64,000 bases of DNA from positions 1 to 64,000 of the forward strand of contig JAUNGZ010000006.1 in NCBI GenBank assembly GCA_030524205.1. Reading direction: 5' to 3'. The translations under genes were made by a program, and so were the position numbers. A model generated the notes under the pieces. The model did no database searches. It worked only from the letters and a program-made list of their open reading frames with translations, and was not told the DNA's origin. This DNA comes from Eubacteriales bacterium. Lineage in GTDB: Bacteria; Bacillota; Clostridia; Oscillospirales; Butyricicoccaceae. Below, one piece after another: positions 51,926 to 63,895 of the stretch (position 1 is its first letter; each line of letters begins with the position of its first letter).

Positions 51926-52476
51926 CGGTTTTGATCTTCTTTCTCGGCTTCGTAGTTTGCGGTCATGGCGGAGAGCAGCGTTTGGTAGACCGCTTCCGCG
52001 TTGGCCTTAAAGGTATGTTCGAGCATGGAGGCCTGAGAACGGTTGACGACATTCATTTCGATGGCGAAAACCTGATCCATTTCCATGCGGACGGTCAGGT
52101 CGTTTTCCGCTCGTTCGGTTACCGCGGTGCGGATCGCGGCGTCCCGCCGGATTTGGCGTACGACACGAAGCGCGGAACGCTGCGCCGCCTCCCGGACGGG
52201 GAAGGGAAGCTGCTTTTCAAAAATGCGGATGGCCTCGCGGCCCTTTTCGGTAATGCCGTATAGGGGTTCGCCGCTGTCCGTGTGCTCCTCAATGTGGCCG
52301 GTCGGCAGCATTTCGTAAAACGATTCGCTCAGTTCAAAATAGCCGAAGCCTTCGTCGCACCATGTCGTCAGATCGACCACGGTGCTGAAGCTGACCGGAA
52401 AGGGCAGCAGATCCATCGCGAACAGGACCAAGAATTTGATATCCTCCTTGGAGTGGATAAAGCCGTAGCGCACCAT
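51922..52476 (-). CDS. DUF4364-like transcriptional regulator
   Basis: 184 residues if the ATG at 52476 is used, 10 nt after an AAGGAGG; the ATG at 52485 would have only 1 nt of spacing. Visible are IHSKEDIKFLVLFAMDLLP, then YELSES-like FELSESFYEML and a wing-like GEPLYGITEKGREAI. The fold resembles small winged-helix DUF4364 proteins common in Clostridia. It is the first gene of the lrgAB operon and so is a candidate controller of it. DNA binding is inferred from fold. Confidence 0.78.
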   Translation of the reverse strand: MVRYGFIHSKEDIKFLVLFAMDLLPFPVSFSTVVDLTTWCDEGFGYFELSESFYEMLPTGHIEEHTDSGEPLYGITEKGREAIRIFEKQLPFPVREAAQRSALRVVRQIRRDAAIRTAVTERAENDLTVRMEMDQVFAIEMNVVNRSQASMLEHTFKANAEAVYQTLLSAMTANYEAEKEDQNR

Positions 52477-52513
52477 ATATCCCATGCCTCCTTTGCCGAA
52501 AATTTGCTTTTTT

Positions 52514-52542
52514 AGTATACCCCCAAAAGGCGAAAAAAGCAA
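52514..52542 (-). promoter_or_regulatory. Promoter of the DUF4364-lrgAB operon
   Basis: Read on the minus strand: TTGCTT (52542-52537), 17-nt spacer, TATACT (52519-52514). The RNA start near 52507 leaves about 30 nt to the ATG at 52476. Confidence 0.65.
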
Positions 52543-52697
52543 CCGGTTTGCATAGGGTTTTCAAGGGACGCGGCGAGCGGGTCCGGAAACGCAAAAGGAA
52601 TAATAGATTAAAATGTATGCGGTTTTTAGTAAAAAATGACGGATGAATCGTGGAAAACAGACAAAAAAACAGGGAGGAAATCAGTGCGGTTTGTTCA

Positions 52698-52726
52698 TTG
52701 ACTTTTTACAGGATAAATCATAGTAT
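52698..52726 (+). promoter_or_regulatory. Promoter of the small HTH gene
   Basis: TTGACT (52698-52703, 5 of 6 matches), 17-nt spacer, TAGTAT (52721-52726); TATAAA three bases on may contribute. The RNA start near 52733 gives an unusually long leader of about 158 nt before the ATG at 52891. Confidence 0.65.
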
Positions 52727-52732
52727 AAAAGT

Positions 52733-52890
52733 GTATTATTTTGGGTATGCCCACATAAGATAGCGGCGTCCCATATGTTGCGAAACCGCGGCGGCGGAAA
52801 ACAATGTTACTGGTAATGCAGGCATGAGTTTTGCAGGATGCGTATGTGCAGTTGCAGGCTTGTGCTTTTTATTTTTGGAGGAATGGCGGA
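52733..52890 (+). other. Long leader of the small HTH gene, possible attenuator
   Basis: No gene fits here. The 3' part can fold as a 7-bp stem (GCATGAG with CTTGTGC, two G-U pairs, about 52822-52865) followed directly by TTTTTATTTTT, which is a terminator-like arrangement ahead of the ribosome site GGAGGA. The upstream half has GC-rich blocks (GCGGCG, CCGCGGCGGCGG) and TTACTGGTAA. No known riboswitch consensus was recognised. Confidence 0.35.
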
Positions 52891-53079
52891 ATGAACGTAA
52901 ATTATGTGATGATCCCCGAAGTCGCGGCGCGGTATGCGCTCGAACCGCAGACGGTGCGCCGCCTTTGTGAGGAGCACCGGATCGAGGGCGCGGTCCGCTT
53001 TGGGCGGACGTGGGCCATACCGGATAATGTTACCTTTGAGCAGCTGCGGACCGCGCTGCGGCAGGATCCGCCCCAATAG
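52891..53079 (+). CDS. Small helix-turn-helix (excisionase/MerR-like) protein
   Basis: 62 residues; the ATG has GGAGGA 8 nt upstream, while the longer ORF from 52831 lacks a start signal. The sequence MIPEVAARYALEPQTVRRLC, then ERHRIEG-like EEHRIEGAVRFGRTWAIP, is a typical winged-helix 'DNA-binding protein, excisionase family' pattern. No phage gene is nearby, so it is probably a small stand-alone regulator. The promoter and long leader make independent control likely. Confidence 0.8.
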   Translation: MNVNYVMIPEVAARYALEPQTVRRLCEEHRIEGAVRFGRTWAIPDNVTFEQLRTALRQDPPQ

Positions 53080-53093
53080 GAAATACCGGTTCA

Positions 53094-53139
53094 GACAATG
53101 GCTTCGGATGCCCGCACGCGGCATTTCGGAGCCATTGTC
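53094..53139 (+). terminator. Hairpin after the small HTH gene
   Basis: GACAATGGCT (53094-53103) pairs with AGCCATTGTC (53130-53139); inside, ATGCC pairs with GGCAT around a 7-nt loop. It is followed by CGGTTTTGCC, a weak U-run. Likely terminator, efficiency uncertain. Confidence 0.6.
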
Positions 53140-53216
53140 CGGTTTTGCCGAAAAAACGCACAAAACAAAGGGCGAACGAATGTACGTTTTTTGACAGCCG
53201 AAACGGTAAAAACCAG

Positions 53217-53245
53217 TTGAAGAATATAGAGTGGCGAGGTATAAT
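53217..53245 (+). promoter_or_regulatory. Promoter of the GNAT acetyltransferase gene
   Basis: TTGAAG (53217-53222), 17-nt spacer, TATAAT (53240-53245, perfect). RNA starts near 53253, leaving about 30 nt to the ATG at 53283. It likely also drives the RadC-like and uvr genes downstream. Confidence 0.75.
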
Positions 53246-53282
53246 AAATTGTCGGATTTTTATTGAAATGGGGAGTAACAGC

Positions 53283-53882
53283 ATGTCGGAAGTTGTTTTG
53301 CGCGCCGCGGTGGAGGCGGATGCGCCGGCCATGCTTGCGCTGTACGCGCCATATGTGCTTGAAACCACCGTGTCGAGCGAATATACGCCGCCGTCGCTCG
53401 CGGAGTTCCGGGAACGTATGCATACCTATCAGGCCAAGCTGCCGTGGCTGGTCTGCACGGTCGACGATGAGATCGTCGGTTATGGCTACGCTTCGCCGCA
53501 CCGTCAGCGCGCGGCCTATCAGTGGTCGGTGGAGACCTCGATCTACGTCGCCGCGGAGTGGCACCGGAACGGAATTGCGGGCGCAATCTATTCGGCGCTG
53601 TTTGAGCTGCTTGCCATGCAGGGATACTATAATATCTTCGTCGGCGTCACCTCGCCCAACGAGCGCTCGATGAAATTCCATAAAGCGATGGGATTCATCA
53701 TTTCAGGCGCGTATCAGGAGAGCATGTACAAGTTCGGCCAGTGGCGCGACGTGCTGTGGATGGGCAAAACGCTGCGTCCGCACGAGGGCGAGCCGCAGCC
53801 CACCGTGCCGTTTCCCGAAATACAGGACAGTCCGCTGGTCGCGCGCACGCTGCGGCAGGCCGCGCAGCGCATTCATATTTGA
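53283..53882 (+). CDS. GNAT-family N-acetyltransferase (phosphinothricin-acetyltransferase-like)
   Basis: 199 residues from the ATG with GGGGAG upstream; the ORF extends upstream without signals. The opening LRAAVEADAPAMLALYAPYV, the acetyl-CoA-binding WHRNGIAGAIYSAL (R/Q-x-x-G-x-A-type loop) and VTSPNERSMKFHKAMGF are typical of PAT/YncA-like enzymes. It acetylates a small amine or amino-acid analogue; the natural substrate is unknown. A repair-gene cluster follows after 31 nt. Confidence 0.88.
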   Translation: MSEVVLRAAVEADAPAMLALYAPYVLETTVSSEYTPPSLAEFRERMHTYQAKLPWLVCTVDDEIVGYGYASPHRQRAAYQWSVETSIYVAAEWHRNGIAGAIYSALFELLAMQGYYNIFVGVTSPNERSMKFHKAMGFIISGAYQESMYKFGQWRDVLWMGKTLRPHEGEPQPTVPFPEIQDSPLVARTLRQAAQRIHI

Positions 53883-53913
53883 AAGAGGAAACCACAGAAA
53901 GGCGGGCGTTTCG

Positions 53914-54615
53914 ATGGCTGACGATATCCATGCCAAGCACCGCAAACGTGTGCTGGATAAATTCCGCGCAAGCGGCTTGAATACATTCTGCGATCATGAG
54001 GTGCTCGAGCTGCTTCTGTTTTTCGCCGTTCCGCGGATCGACACCAACGAGAGCGCGCACGGCTTGATGCGGCGCTTCGGCTCGCTGCACGCGGTGTTTG
54101 AAGCGCCGGTCGAGCAGCTGTGCGAGGTGAAGGGCGTCGGCCTGCGCTCCGCGTTGCTGATCAAGCTGGTATACGCGTTGTTTGGACGTTACAAGGCCGA
54201 CCGCGCCAAGACCGAGCGCGAAAGCGACAAGCTCACCAGCTACCCGCGCATCGGCGCGTATTTTGTGCCGCAGTTTTCCGGCGAGACGGACGAAGTGCTG
54301 CTCGCCGCTTATCTGGACGGAGCGGGCCGCGTGCTCAAGTGCGAGGAGTGCGGCCGCGGCGGACACGCGCATGTGGAGATCGACCCATACAAGATCGCGC
54401 GCACCGCGCTGCTTTGCCGCGCGGCCGGCGTGGCGCTGGCGCATAATCATCCGAACGGCGTGAAAACGCCCTCGCACGAGGATATCGCCGCCACCGACAC
54501 GCTGGAAAGGCAGCTCAACGGCTTCGGCATCCAGTTGGTCGACCACTGCGTCGTCGCGGGCGACCAGTATCATTCCATCTGTGAAATGCGCCGCGGGTTC
54601 GGCATAAGGAGGTAA
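53914..54615 (+). CDS. radC: RadC-family JAB/JAMM-domain protein
   Basis: 233 residues. N-terminal helix-hairpin-helix part ([13 protein letters not shown], then [16 protein letters not shown]), C-terminal JAMM metallo-domain with [16 protein letters not shown], where two His and an Asp bind zinc. RadC proteins were once linked to repair, but their biochemical role is uncertain. The place next to uvrB and uvrA is suggestive. Note CEECGRG in the middle, an unusual Cys pair for this family. Confidence 0.88.
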   Translation: MADDIHAKHRKRVLDKFRASGLNTFCDHEVLELLLFFAVPRIDTNESAHGLMRRFGSLHAVFEAPVEQLCEVKGVGLRSALLIKLVYALFGRYKADRAKTERESDKLTSYPRIGAYFVPQFSGETDEVLLAAYLDGAGRVLKCEECGRGGHAHVEIDPYKIARTALLCRAAGVALAHNHPNGVKTPSHEDIAATDTLERQLNGFGIQLVDHCVVAGDQYHSICEMRRGFGIRR

Positions 54616-54617
54616 CC

Positions 54618-56573
<1,956 letters not shown>

Positions 56574-56637
56574 AAAAAGACGGCGTTTGTTCCGATACGG
56601 CCCGTAAACGGGCAGAAGAATAAGGATAAAGGGAAAA

Positions 56638-59487
56638 ATGATGCACGAATATATCCATGTGAAAGGCGCCAGAGAGCACAACCTGAAAAATATAGATATC
56701 AAGATCCCGCGCGACAAGCTGGTGGTGTTCACCGGCCTGTCGGGCTCGGGCAAATCATCGCTGGCGTTCGATACAATTTATGCCGAGGGGCAGCGCCGCT
56801 ACGTCGAGTCGCTGTCCAGCTATGCGCGCATGTTTCTGGGGCAGATGGACAAGCCCGACGTCGACTACATCGACGGGCTGTCTCCGGCCATTTCGATCGA
56901 CCAGAAAACGACCTCGCAGAACCCGCGCTCGACGGTCGGCACGGTGACCGAGATTTACGACTACATGCGCCTGCTGTGGGCGCGTATCGGCACGCCGCAC
57001 TGTCCCAAATGCGGCAAGGAGATCCATCAGCAGACGGTCGACCAAATTATTGACCAGCTGATGGCGCTGCCGGAAAAAACGCGCGTGCAGCTTTTGGCGC
57101 CCGTCATCCGCGGCAAAAAGGGCGAGCACACCAAGGTGTTTGAGGATGCGCGCAAGACAGGCTACGTCCGCGTGCGGGTAGACGGGGAGACGCGCGACCT
57201 GTCCGAGGAGATCAAGCTAGCCAAAACGCACAAGCACAATATCGAAATCGTCGTCGACCGCGTGGTCATCCGTCCGGACGCGCGCGCGCGCATCACCGAT
57301 TCGGTCGAAACCACGGCCGCGCTGTCGGGCGGCATCGTCCTTGCCGATGTGATCGGCGGGCAGGAGCTGTCCTTTTCGCAGAACTACGCCTGCGAGGACT
57401 GCGGCATCTCGATCGAGGAGCTGACGCCGCGCATGTTCTCCTTCAACAACCCCTACGGCGCGTGCCCGACCTGTACGGGCCTCGGCATGCAGATGCGCGT
57501 CGACCCCGACCGCATCATCCCCAATCGCAGGCTGTCGATCAAGCAGGGCGCGCTCCGCGCGTCGGGCTGGGGCAGCGCCGAGCCGGGCACGATCGCAGGC
57601 ATGTACTTTACCGCGCTCGGCAAGCGGCACGGCTTCACCCTCGATACGCCGATAGAGGAAATGAGCGAGGAGGCCGTGCACGAGCTGCTCTACGGCACGG
57701 GCAAGGAGCCGCTCGAATTGTCGGTCAGCCGCGTGTCGGGCGGCGTGATGCGCCAGCCGTTCGAGGGCATCATCACTAATTTGGAGCGCCGCTACCGCGA
57801 AACGTCGAGCGATTACGCCCGCGCCGAGATCGAGGACTGCATGAGCGAGATCCCGTGCCCGGACTGCGGCGGCCGCCGCCTGCGGCCCGAGGTGCTCGCG
57901 GTGACCGTCGGCGGGCTGAACATTGCGGAATTTGCCGAGCGGTCGGTGCTGGGAGCCATGGAATTTATCCAGACCTTACGGCTGACCGAAATGCAGCAGA
58001 AGATCGGCGGCCGCGTGATCAAGGAGATCATGGACCGGCTGGGCTTTCTGCAGTCGGTCGGGCTGGGATATCTGACGCTGTCCCGCTCCTCCGGCACGCT
58101 GTCGGGCGGCGAAAGCCAGCGCATCCGGCTGGCCACGCAGATCGGCTCGTCGCTGATGGGCGTGCTGTATATTTTGGACGAGCCCTCCATCGGTCTGCAC
58201 CAGCGCGACAACGACCGGCTGCTTGCGACGCTGAAGCACCTGCGCGATCTGGGCAACACGCTGATCGTCGTCGAGCACGACGAAGACACCATGTTCGCCG
58301 CCGACCACATCGTCGATATCGGCCCGGGCGCGGGCCGCAACGGCGGCGAGGTCGTGTTCGAGGGCGGCGTGGAGGAGCTGCTCCGGTGCGAAACGTCGAT
58401 TACCGGGCAATACCTGTCCGGACGCAAGAGCATTCCGGTGCCTGCGGTGCGCCGCAAGGGCAGCGGCAAAAAGCTGACGGTCAAGGGCTGCGCCGTCAAC
58501 AACCTCAAGCACGCCGATTTCACCATTCCGCTTGGCACACTGACCTGCGTGACCGGCGTGTCCGGCTCGGGCAAGTCGTCGTTTGTCAACGAAATCCTTT
58601 ATAAGAAGCTGGCAGCCGACTTAAACGGGGCCAAAACGCGCGCCGGGGCATACGACAAGATGAGCGGCCTGTCCTATCTCGACAAGGTCGTGGGCATCAA
58701 CCAGTCGCCCATCGGCCGCACGCCGCGCTCCAATCCGGCCACCTACACCGGCGTGTTCGGCGATATCCGCGAGCTGTTCGCCAAAACCGCCGACGCCAAG
58801 GCGCGCGGCTACGGGGCGAGCCGGTTTTCCTTCAACGTCAAGGGCGGCCGGTGCGAGGCCTGCGCGGGCGACGGACTGCTCAAAATCGAAATGCACTTTC
58901 TGCCCGACGTGTACGTGCCCTGCGACGTGTGCAAGGGCCGCCGCTACAACAAGGAAACGCTCGAGGTGCGCTACAAGGGCAAGAACATTTACGAGGTGCT
59001 CGACCTGACGGTGGACGAGGCCTGCGATTTCTTCGCCAACGTCCCCAAAATCGCGCGGCGGCTGGAAACGATGCGCGAGGTCGGCTTGGGCTATGTCAAG
59101 CTCGGACAGTCGTCGACCACGCTGTCGGGCGGCGAGGCGCAGCGCGCCAAGCTCGCGACCGAGCTGTCCAAGCGCGCGACCGGCCGCACGATTTATATTT
59201 TGGACGAGCCGACGACCGGCCTGCACGTTGCCGACGTGCACAAGCTGGTCGACGTGCTGCAAAAGCTGGTCGACGCGGGCAATACCGTGGTCGTCATCGA
59301 GCACAATCTGGACGTCATCAAAACCGCCGATTATATCCTTGATCTCGGTCCGGAGGGTGGCGACGGCGGCGGCCGTCTGGTCATCGCCGGCACGCCCGAG
59401 GAGGTCGCACAGTGCCAAGGCTCGTACACGGGGCAATATCTGAAGCCCGTGCTGGAACGGGCAAAGGAGCTGCCGGCAGAGGAATAA
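56638..59487 (+). CDS. uvrA: Excinuclease ABC subunit A
   Basis: 949 residues. First ATPase [19 protein letters not shown], with its insertion and zinc module (CEDCG...[20 protein letters not shown]), signature [11 protein letters not shown] and LDEPSIGLH. Second ATPase [15 protein letters not shown], zinc module CEACAGDG...[21 protein letters not shown] and LDEPTTGLH. It is the damage-scanning DNA-binding subunit of nucleotide excision repair. Adjacent ATGs at 56638 and 56641. A 64-nt gap after uvrB holds nothing striking. Confidence 0.97.
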   Translation: MMHEYIHVKGAREHNLKNIDIKIPRDKLVVFTGLSGSGKSSLAFDTIYAEGQRRYVESLSSYARMFLGQMDKPDVDYIDGLSPAISIDQKTTSQNPRSTVGTVTEIYDYMRLLWARIGTPHCPKCGKEIHQQTVDQIIDQLMALPEKTRVQLLAPVIRGKKGEHTKVFEDARKTGYVRVRVDGETRDLSEEIKLAKTHKHNIEIVVDRVVIRPDARARITDSVETTAALSGGIVLADVIGGQELSFSQNYACEDCGISIEELTPRMFSFNNPYGACPTCTGLGMQMRVDPDRIIPNRRLSIKQGALRASGWGSAEPGTIAGMYFTALGKRHGFTLDTPIEEMSEEAVHELLYGTGKEPLELSVSRVSGGVMRQPFEGIITNLERRYRETSSDYARAEIEDCMSEIPCPDCGGRRLRPEVLAVTVGGLNIAEFAERSVLGAMEFIQTLRLTEMQQKIGGRVIKEIMDRLGFLQSVGLGYLTLSRSSGTLSGGESQRIRLATQIGSSLMGVLYILDEPSIGLHQRDNDRLLATLKHLRDLGNTLIVVEHDEDTMFAADHIVDIGPGAGRNGGEVVFEGGVEELLRCETSITGQYLSGRKSIPVPAVRRKGSGKKLTVKGCAVNNLKHADFTIPLGTLTCVTGVSGSGKSSFVNEILYKKLAADLNGAKTRAGAYDKMSGLSYLDKVVGINQSPIGRTPRSNPATYTGVFGDIRELFAKTADAKARGYGASRFSFNVKGGRCEACAGDGLLKIEMHFLPDVYVPCDVCKGRRYNKETLEVRYKGKNIYEVLDLTVDEACDFFANVPKIARRLETMREVGLGYVKLGQSSTTLSGGEAQRAKLATELSKRATGRTIYILDEPTTGLHVADVHKLVDVLQKLVDAGNTVVVIEHNLDVIKTADYILDLGPEGGDGGGRLVIAGTPEEVAQCQGSYTGQYLKPVLERAKELPAEE

Positions 59488-59493
59488 CGGGAG

Positions 59494-59525
59494 AACGCCC
59501 GCGGGACATGGTCCCGCGGGCGTTT
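59494..59525 (+). terminator. Hairpin after uvrA
   Basis: AACGCCCGCGGGAC (59494-59507), loop ATG, GTCCCGCGGGCGTT (59511-59524): a 14-bp perfect stem followed by a short TTT. Likely terminator. Confidence 0.8.
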
Positions 59526-59555
59526 CCCGCGTTTGCGACATTTTCTCATACTCCC

Positions 59556-59584
59556 TTGTCCATTATCAATAATTTTGGTATAAT
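59556..59584 (+). promoter_or_regulatory. Promoter of recJ
   Basis: TTGTCC (59556-59561), 17-nt spacer, TGG then TATAAT (59579-59584), an extended -10 box. The leader to the ATG at 59617 is about 25 nt. Confidence 0.78.
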
Positions 59585-59616
59585 AAATGCAATTGAAAAT
59601 AAATGAGGGAGTTTCT

Positions 59617-61692
59617 ATGAAAACGAAACGATGGGTCGTCGCCTCGCCCGACCGGGAGCATGTGCGCGAACTGGCCCGCGACAGCGGCCTTGCGCCGCTG
59701 ACCGCCGCCGTGCTGGCCGCGCGTGGAATCGACACGGCGGACGCCGCGGAGCGGTATTTGAGCTGCGATCCGGCCGGCCTGCACGATCCGTTTTTGCTGG
59801 CCGATATGGAAAAAGCGGTTGCCGCCGTGCGCGGCGCGATAGAGCGCGATGAAAAAATCGTTGTTTACGGCGATTACGACGTCGACGGCATCACGGCAAC
59901 CTGTATACTGGTCGATTATCTGCGCACAAAGGGCGCGCGGTGCGAATATTATATCCCGAACCGCCTCAGCGAGGGCTACGGCCTGTCGCGCGCGGCGATG
60001 GAAGCGTTGTACGGGCAGGGGACGCGCCTGCTGATCACGGTCGACTCCGGCATTACCGCGGGCGAGGAAATCGCCGCGGCGCGCGAGCTCGGCATGCGGG
60101 TGGTCATCACGGACCATCACGAATGCCACGACGTTCTGCCGGACGCCGACGCGGTCGTCGATTATAAGCGCGCCGACTGCGGATATCCGTTTTGCAGCTT
60201 GGCGGGCGTGGGCGTGGCGTTCAAGCTGATCTGCGCGCTGGAGGGACAGTCCGGGCCGATGCTTGCGCGCTATGCCGATCTGACCGCGCTGGGCACGGTG
60301 GCGGACGTGATGCCCATCGTGGGCGAAAACCGCGTGATCGTTTCGGCGGGCCTGCGCAGAATGGCCGAGACGGGCAACGTCGGTTTGGAGATGCTGCTGC
60401 GCGAGGCCGGCATGAAAAACAAGCGCCTGACCTCGTCGACCATCAGCTTTGTGCTCGCGCCGCGCATCAACGCCGCGGGGCGCATGGGCCGGGCGGAGCT
60501 TGCCGCCGAGCTGTTTCTGACGGACGATCCCGTGCGTGCGCAGGAGCTGGCCGCGCTGCTTTGCGAGCAGAACAAGCTGCGCCAGAACGAGGAAAATAAA
60601 ATTTTGGAGCAGGCGCTGGCTCGCCTGCGCACCGAATATAACCCGCTGGAGGACAAGATCATCGTGCTCGCGGGCGAGGGCTGGCATCACGGTGTCATCG
60701 GCATCGTGTGCTCGCGCCTGTGCGACCGGTACGGCTGCCCGGTCGTGCTGATCGCGCTGGACGAGGACGGCACGGGCAAGGGCTCGGGCCGTTCGGTCAA
60801 GGGCTTCAACCTGTTCGACGCGCTGTCCTCGTGCGAGGACCTTCTGGAGCGCTACGGCGGCCACGAGCTGGCCGCCGGGCTGACGATTGACGGCGGCAGG
60901 ATCGACGAGCTGCGCGCGCGCCTGCGCGCCTACGCGGACAGCCATGTCACCATGGCCGATCTGGTTCCGCAGTTACAAATCGACTGCATGATCACGCCTT
61001 CGTGGATCACGATGGACAATATCGCGGCGCTCTCCGTTTTAGAGCCGTACGGCATGCAGAACCCCGAGCCGGTATTCTGCATGAGGGATATGACCGTGGA
61101 GGAGATTACGCCGATCTCCAGCGACCGGCATGTGCGGCTGACGCTGGTCAAGGGCGGCGTGCGCTATTCCGCGATGCTGTTCGGCATGGGGCTGGGCGGC
61201 TTGGGCTTCGCGCAGGACAATATGGTCGACGCGGCCTTTCATTTGGAAATCAACGAGTTTCGCGGCCGCCGCTCGGTGCAGCTCACAGTGAGCGACATCC
61301 AGCTCAGCGAGTGCGAGCACTTGGCCGACCAAAAGCTCTTAAACCTGTACAATACGTATATGGCTGACGGCCCGCTTTCCCCGCAGGAGGCGCGCGTGCT
61401 GCTGCCCGACCGGCCAGATCTGGTCGCGGTGTGGCGGCATATCACCTGCCGCGCGGAGGACGGGCGCCTGTCCGTTCCAAACGGCGCGCTGTCGCGCCGC
61501 ATCGCATGGGAAAGCCGCCGCGAAATCAACATCGGCAAGCTGTTCGTCTGCCTCGACGTATTCTCCGAGTCGAGCCTGATCAGCTATCATTTCAAAGAGG
61601 GGATGCTCAACATCCTGCTCAAGCCTTATCAGGGCAAGGCCGATATATCGGGCTCGGTCGTGCTGGCTACCTTACAGAAAATGGCGGGGTGA
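59617..61692 (+). CDS. recJ: Single-stranded-DNA-specific exonuclease RecJ
   Basis: 691 residues from the ATG with GAGGGAG upstream; a TTG at 59587 is rejected because it overlaps the promoter. DHH phosphoesterase motifs: VVYGDYDVDGITATC (Asp86, Asp88, Asp90), SGIT, TDHHE (166-169); DHHA1 part with GHELAAGLTI. C-terminal OB domain with QLTVSDIQLS. Processes 5' ends in RecF-pathway recombination and mismatch repair. The C-terminal extension of about 130 residues is common in Firmicute RecJ. Confidence 0.96.
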   Translation: MKTKRWVVASPDREHVRELARDSGLAPLTAAVLAARGIDTADAAERYLSCDPAGLHDPFLLADMEKAVAAVRGAIERDEKIVVYGDYDVDGITATCILVDYLRTKGARCEYYIPNRLSEGYGLSRAAMEALYGQGTRLLITVDSGITAGEEIAAARELGMRVVITDHHECHDVLPDADAVVDYKRADCGYPFCSLAGVGVAFKLICALEGQSGPMLARYADLTALGTVADVMPIVGENRVIVSAGLRRMAETGNVGLEMLLREAGMKNKRLTSSTISFVLAPRINAAGRMGRAELAAELFLTDDPVRAQELAALLCEQNKLRQNEENKILEQALARLRTEYNPLEDKIIVLAGEGWHHGVIGIVCSRLCDRYGCPVVLIALDEDGTGKGSGRSVKGFNLFDALSSCEDLLERYGGHELAAGLTIDGGRIDELRARLRAYADSHVTMADLVPQLQIDCMITPSWITMDNIAALSVLEPYGMQNPEPVFCMRDMTVEEITPISSDRHVRLTLVKGGVRYSAMLFGMGLGGLGFAQDNMVDAAFHLEINEFRGRRSVQLTVSDIQLSECEHLADQKLLNLYNTYMADGPLSPQEARVLLPDRPDLVAVWRHITCRAEDGRLSVPNGALSRRIAWESRREINIGKLFVCLDVFSESSLISYHFKEGMLNILLKPYQGKADISGSVVLATLQKMAG

Positions 61693-61698
61693 GTGGAT

Positions 61699-63891
61699 AT
61701 GAGAGAAATCAATATGCAGAACAAGCTGGACTTTTTGATTGAGCGCGTGCAGAAGCAGAATCCGCAGGCCAACATCAAGAAGATCCGCGCGGCGTATGAG
61801 TGCGCCGCCAATGCGCACGAGGGGCAGAAACGCAAAAACGGCGAGCCGTACATCATCCATCCGGTTTCGGTGGCCGAGATCATCGTCGAAATGGGGCTGG
61901 ATACCGACTCGATCTGCGCCGGCCTGCTGCACGACTGCATCGAGGACACCGCCTTCGGCTACCGTGAAATCGAAAACAAATTCGGCACGCCCGTGGCCGA
62001 GCTGGTCGACGGCGTGACCCGTTTGGGCATGCTGCGCTATTCCAAGGAGCAGGAGCAGTTCGAGGATCTGCGCAAAATGTTTTTGGCCATGGCCAAGGAC
62101 ATCCGCGTCATTCTGATCAAGCTGGCCGACCGCCTGCATAACGCGCGCACCTTCCAGTTCCTGCCCGAGCGCAAGCAGCGGGACAAGGCGCTGGAAACGA
62201 TGGAGATTTACGCGCCCATCGCGCACCGCCTGGGCATGAGCCGCATCAAGTGGGAGCTGGAGGACCTGTCGCTCAAGGTGCTCGACCCGATCGGCTACAA
62301 TGAGATTGTGGAAGGGCTCAAGGCGCAGAGCGAACAGCACGACGAATTTTTAAAGGGCATCCAAAACCGCATCACCGACAAGCTCGCCGAGGCGAATATC
62401 CGCAACACGATCTCGGCGCGCGTCAAGCATATCTATTCGATTTACCGCAAAATGTACGCGCAGCACAAGACGATCAACGAAATTTACGATATCTGCGCGG
62501 TGCGCGTGATCGTCGACACGGTGGCCGACTGTTACAACGTGCTCGGCTATGTGCACGACCTGTATAAGCCCATCCCGGGACGGTTCAAGGACTATATTTC
62601 AACTCCGAAGCCCAACGGCTATCAGTCGCTGCACACGACGGTCATCGGGCGGGCGGGCATCCCGTTTGAAATCCAGATCCGCACGGCGGAGATGCACAAA
62701 ATGGCCGAATATGGCGTGGCCGCGCATTGGAAGTACAAGCAGGGGCTGGACAAAAAGGGAAACGAGGAAGCCTTCGCGTGGATTCGGCAGATGCTGGAAG
62801 CCCAGCAGGACACCGAGGCCGAGGACTTTATCAAAAACATCAAGGTCGACCTGTTTGCCGACGAGGTGTTTGTATTTACCCCCAAGGGCGACGTGGTCAA
62901 TATGCCCGCGGGCGCGACGCCGATCGACCTCGCTTACGCGATCCATTCGGCGGTCGGCAACCGCATGACCGGCTGCAAGCTCAACGGCCGCATCGCGCCG
63001 ATTGACAGCCAGCTCAAAAACGGCGATATCGTCGAGATCCTGACCTCGAAGGAGGCGCACGGACCGAGCCGCGACTGGGTCAAGATCGTCAAGACGACCG
63101 AGGCGCGCAACAAAATCAAGCAGTGGTTCAAAAAGGAGTGCCGCGAGGAGAATATCGTCAACGGCCGCGAGGATTTCGACCGTGAGCTGCGCGCCAACCT
63201 GCTGTACAACGGCTTTTACGAGGACGGCGAGGTGCAGAAGAACACGCTTAATAAGTTTTCCTTCAATACGCTCGACGAGCTTTACGCGGCCATCGGCTAC
63301 GGCGGCATTACGCTGACCAAGGTCATCAATAAGGTCAAGGACGACGTCGGCCGCATCCGCCGCCAGCACGAGCAGGCCGAGCGCGTCAGCCAGCCGCAAA
63401 CCGAGCCGCGTCGCACTACAAAGAGCACGACCGGCGTGGTGGTCGAGGGGATCGACAACTGTCTGGTCAAGTTTGCGCGCTGCTGCACGCCCATCCCGGG
63501 CGACGAGATCATCGGCTTTGTCACGCGCGGCTACGGCGTGTCCATCCACCGGCGCGACTGTGTCAACGTCCATGTGGACGAGGACCCCGACCGCTGGGTC
63601 AAGTCGTGGTGGGACGAGGAGGTCGCCGCCAGCGACCGCGCGGGACGTTTTTCGACCGGCCTCCAAATTTCGACGCGCAGCCGCATCGGGGTTTTGAGCG
63701 ACGTGACCGCCGTGCTGGCGGCCTGCAAGATCAACGTGCATGAGATTTCGGCGCGCGATTTAAACGACGGCTTCGGCGTGATCAACGCCATGGTCGACGT
63801 GGCGGGCGTGCACCAGCTCGACAACCTGATCAGCCGTTTGCGCTCGATCAAGGGCGTGCTGGATGTGACGCGCACGGTGGACACAAACTAA
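61699..63891 (+). CDS. RelA/SpoT homologue, bifunctional (p)ppGpp synthetase/hydrolase
   Basis: 730 residues from the ATG with GGTGAG 6 nt upstream; a GTG at 61693 is too close to it. HD hydrolase region IIHPVSVAEII and GLLHDCIEDT (about 52-80), synthetase region DYISTPKPNGYQSLHT (about 300), TGS domain VFVFTPKGDVVNMPAGATP (about 390), a Cys pair RCCTPIPGD of the zinc-finger region, and an ACT domain at the C-terminus. Both active sites look intact, so a bifunctional long RSH (Rel). It makes and degrades the starvation alarmone. Starts 6 nt after recJ. Confidence 0.95.
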   Translation: MREINMQNKLDFLIERVQKQNPQANIKKIRAAYECAANAHEGQKRKNGEPYIIHPVSVAEIIVEMGLDTDSICAGLLHDCIEDTAFGYREIENKFGTPVAELVDGVTRLGMLRYSKEQEQFEDLRKMFLAMAKDIRVILIKLADRLHNARTFQFLPERKQRDKALETMEIYAPIAHRLGMSRIKWELEDLSLKVLDPIGYNEIVEGLKAQSEQHDEFLKGIQNRITDKLAEANIRNTISARVKHIYSIYRKMYAQHKTINEIYDICAVRVIVDTVADCYNVLGYVHDLYKPIPGRFKDYISTPKPNGYQSLHTTVIGRAGIPFEIQIRTAEMHKMAEYGVAAHWKYKQGLDKKGNEEAFAWIRQMLEAQQDTEAEDFIKNIKVDLFADEVFVFTPKGDVVNMPAGATPIDLAYAIHSAVGNRMTGCKLNGRIAPIDSQLKNGDIVEILTSKEAHGPSRDWVKIVKTTEARNKIKQWFKKECREENIVNGREDFDRELRANLLYNGFYEDGEVQKNTLNKFSFNTLDELYAAIGYGGITLTKVINKVKDDVGRIRRQHEQAERVSQPQTEPRRTTKSTTGVVVEGIDNCLVKFARCCTPIPGDEIIGFVTRGYGVSIHRRDCVNVHVDEDPDRWVKSWWDEEVAASDRAGRFSTGLQISTRSRIGVLSDVTAVLAACKINVHEISARDLNDGFGVINAMVDVAGVHQLDNLISRLRSIKGVLDVTRTVDTN

Positions 63892-63895
63892 ATTT

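Noticed and set aside
52891..53079. Prophage excisionase with an integrase nearby
   Set aside because: The fold fits, but no integrase, attachment repeats or phage genes are visible around it.
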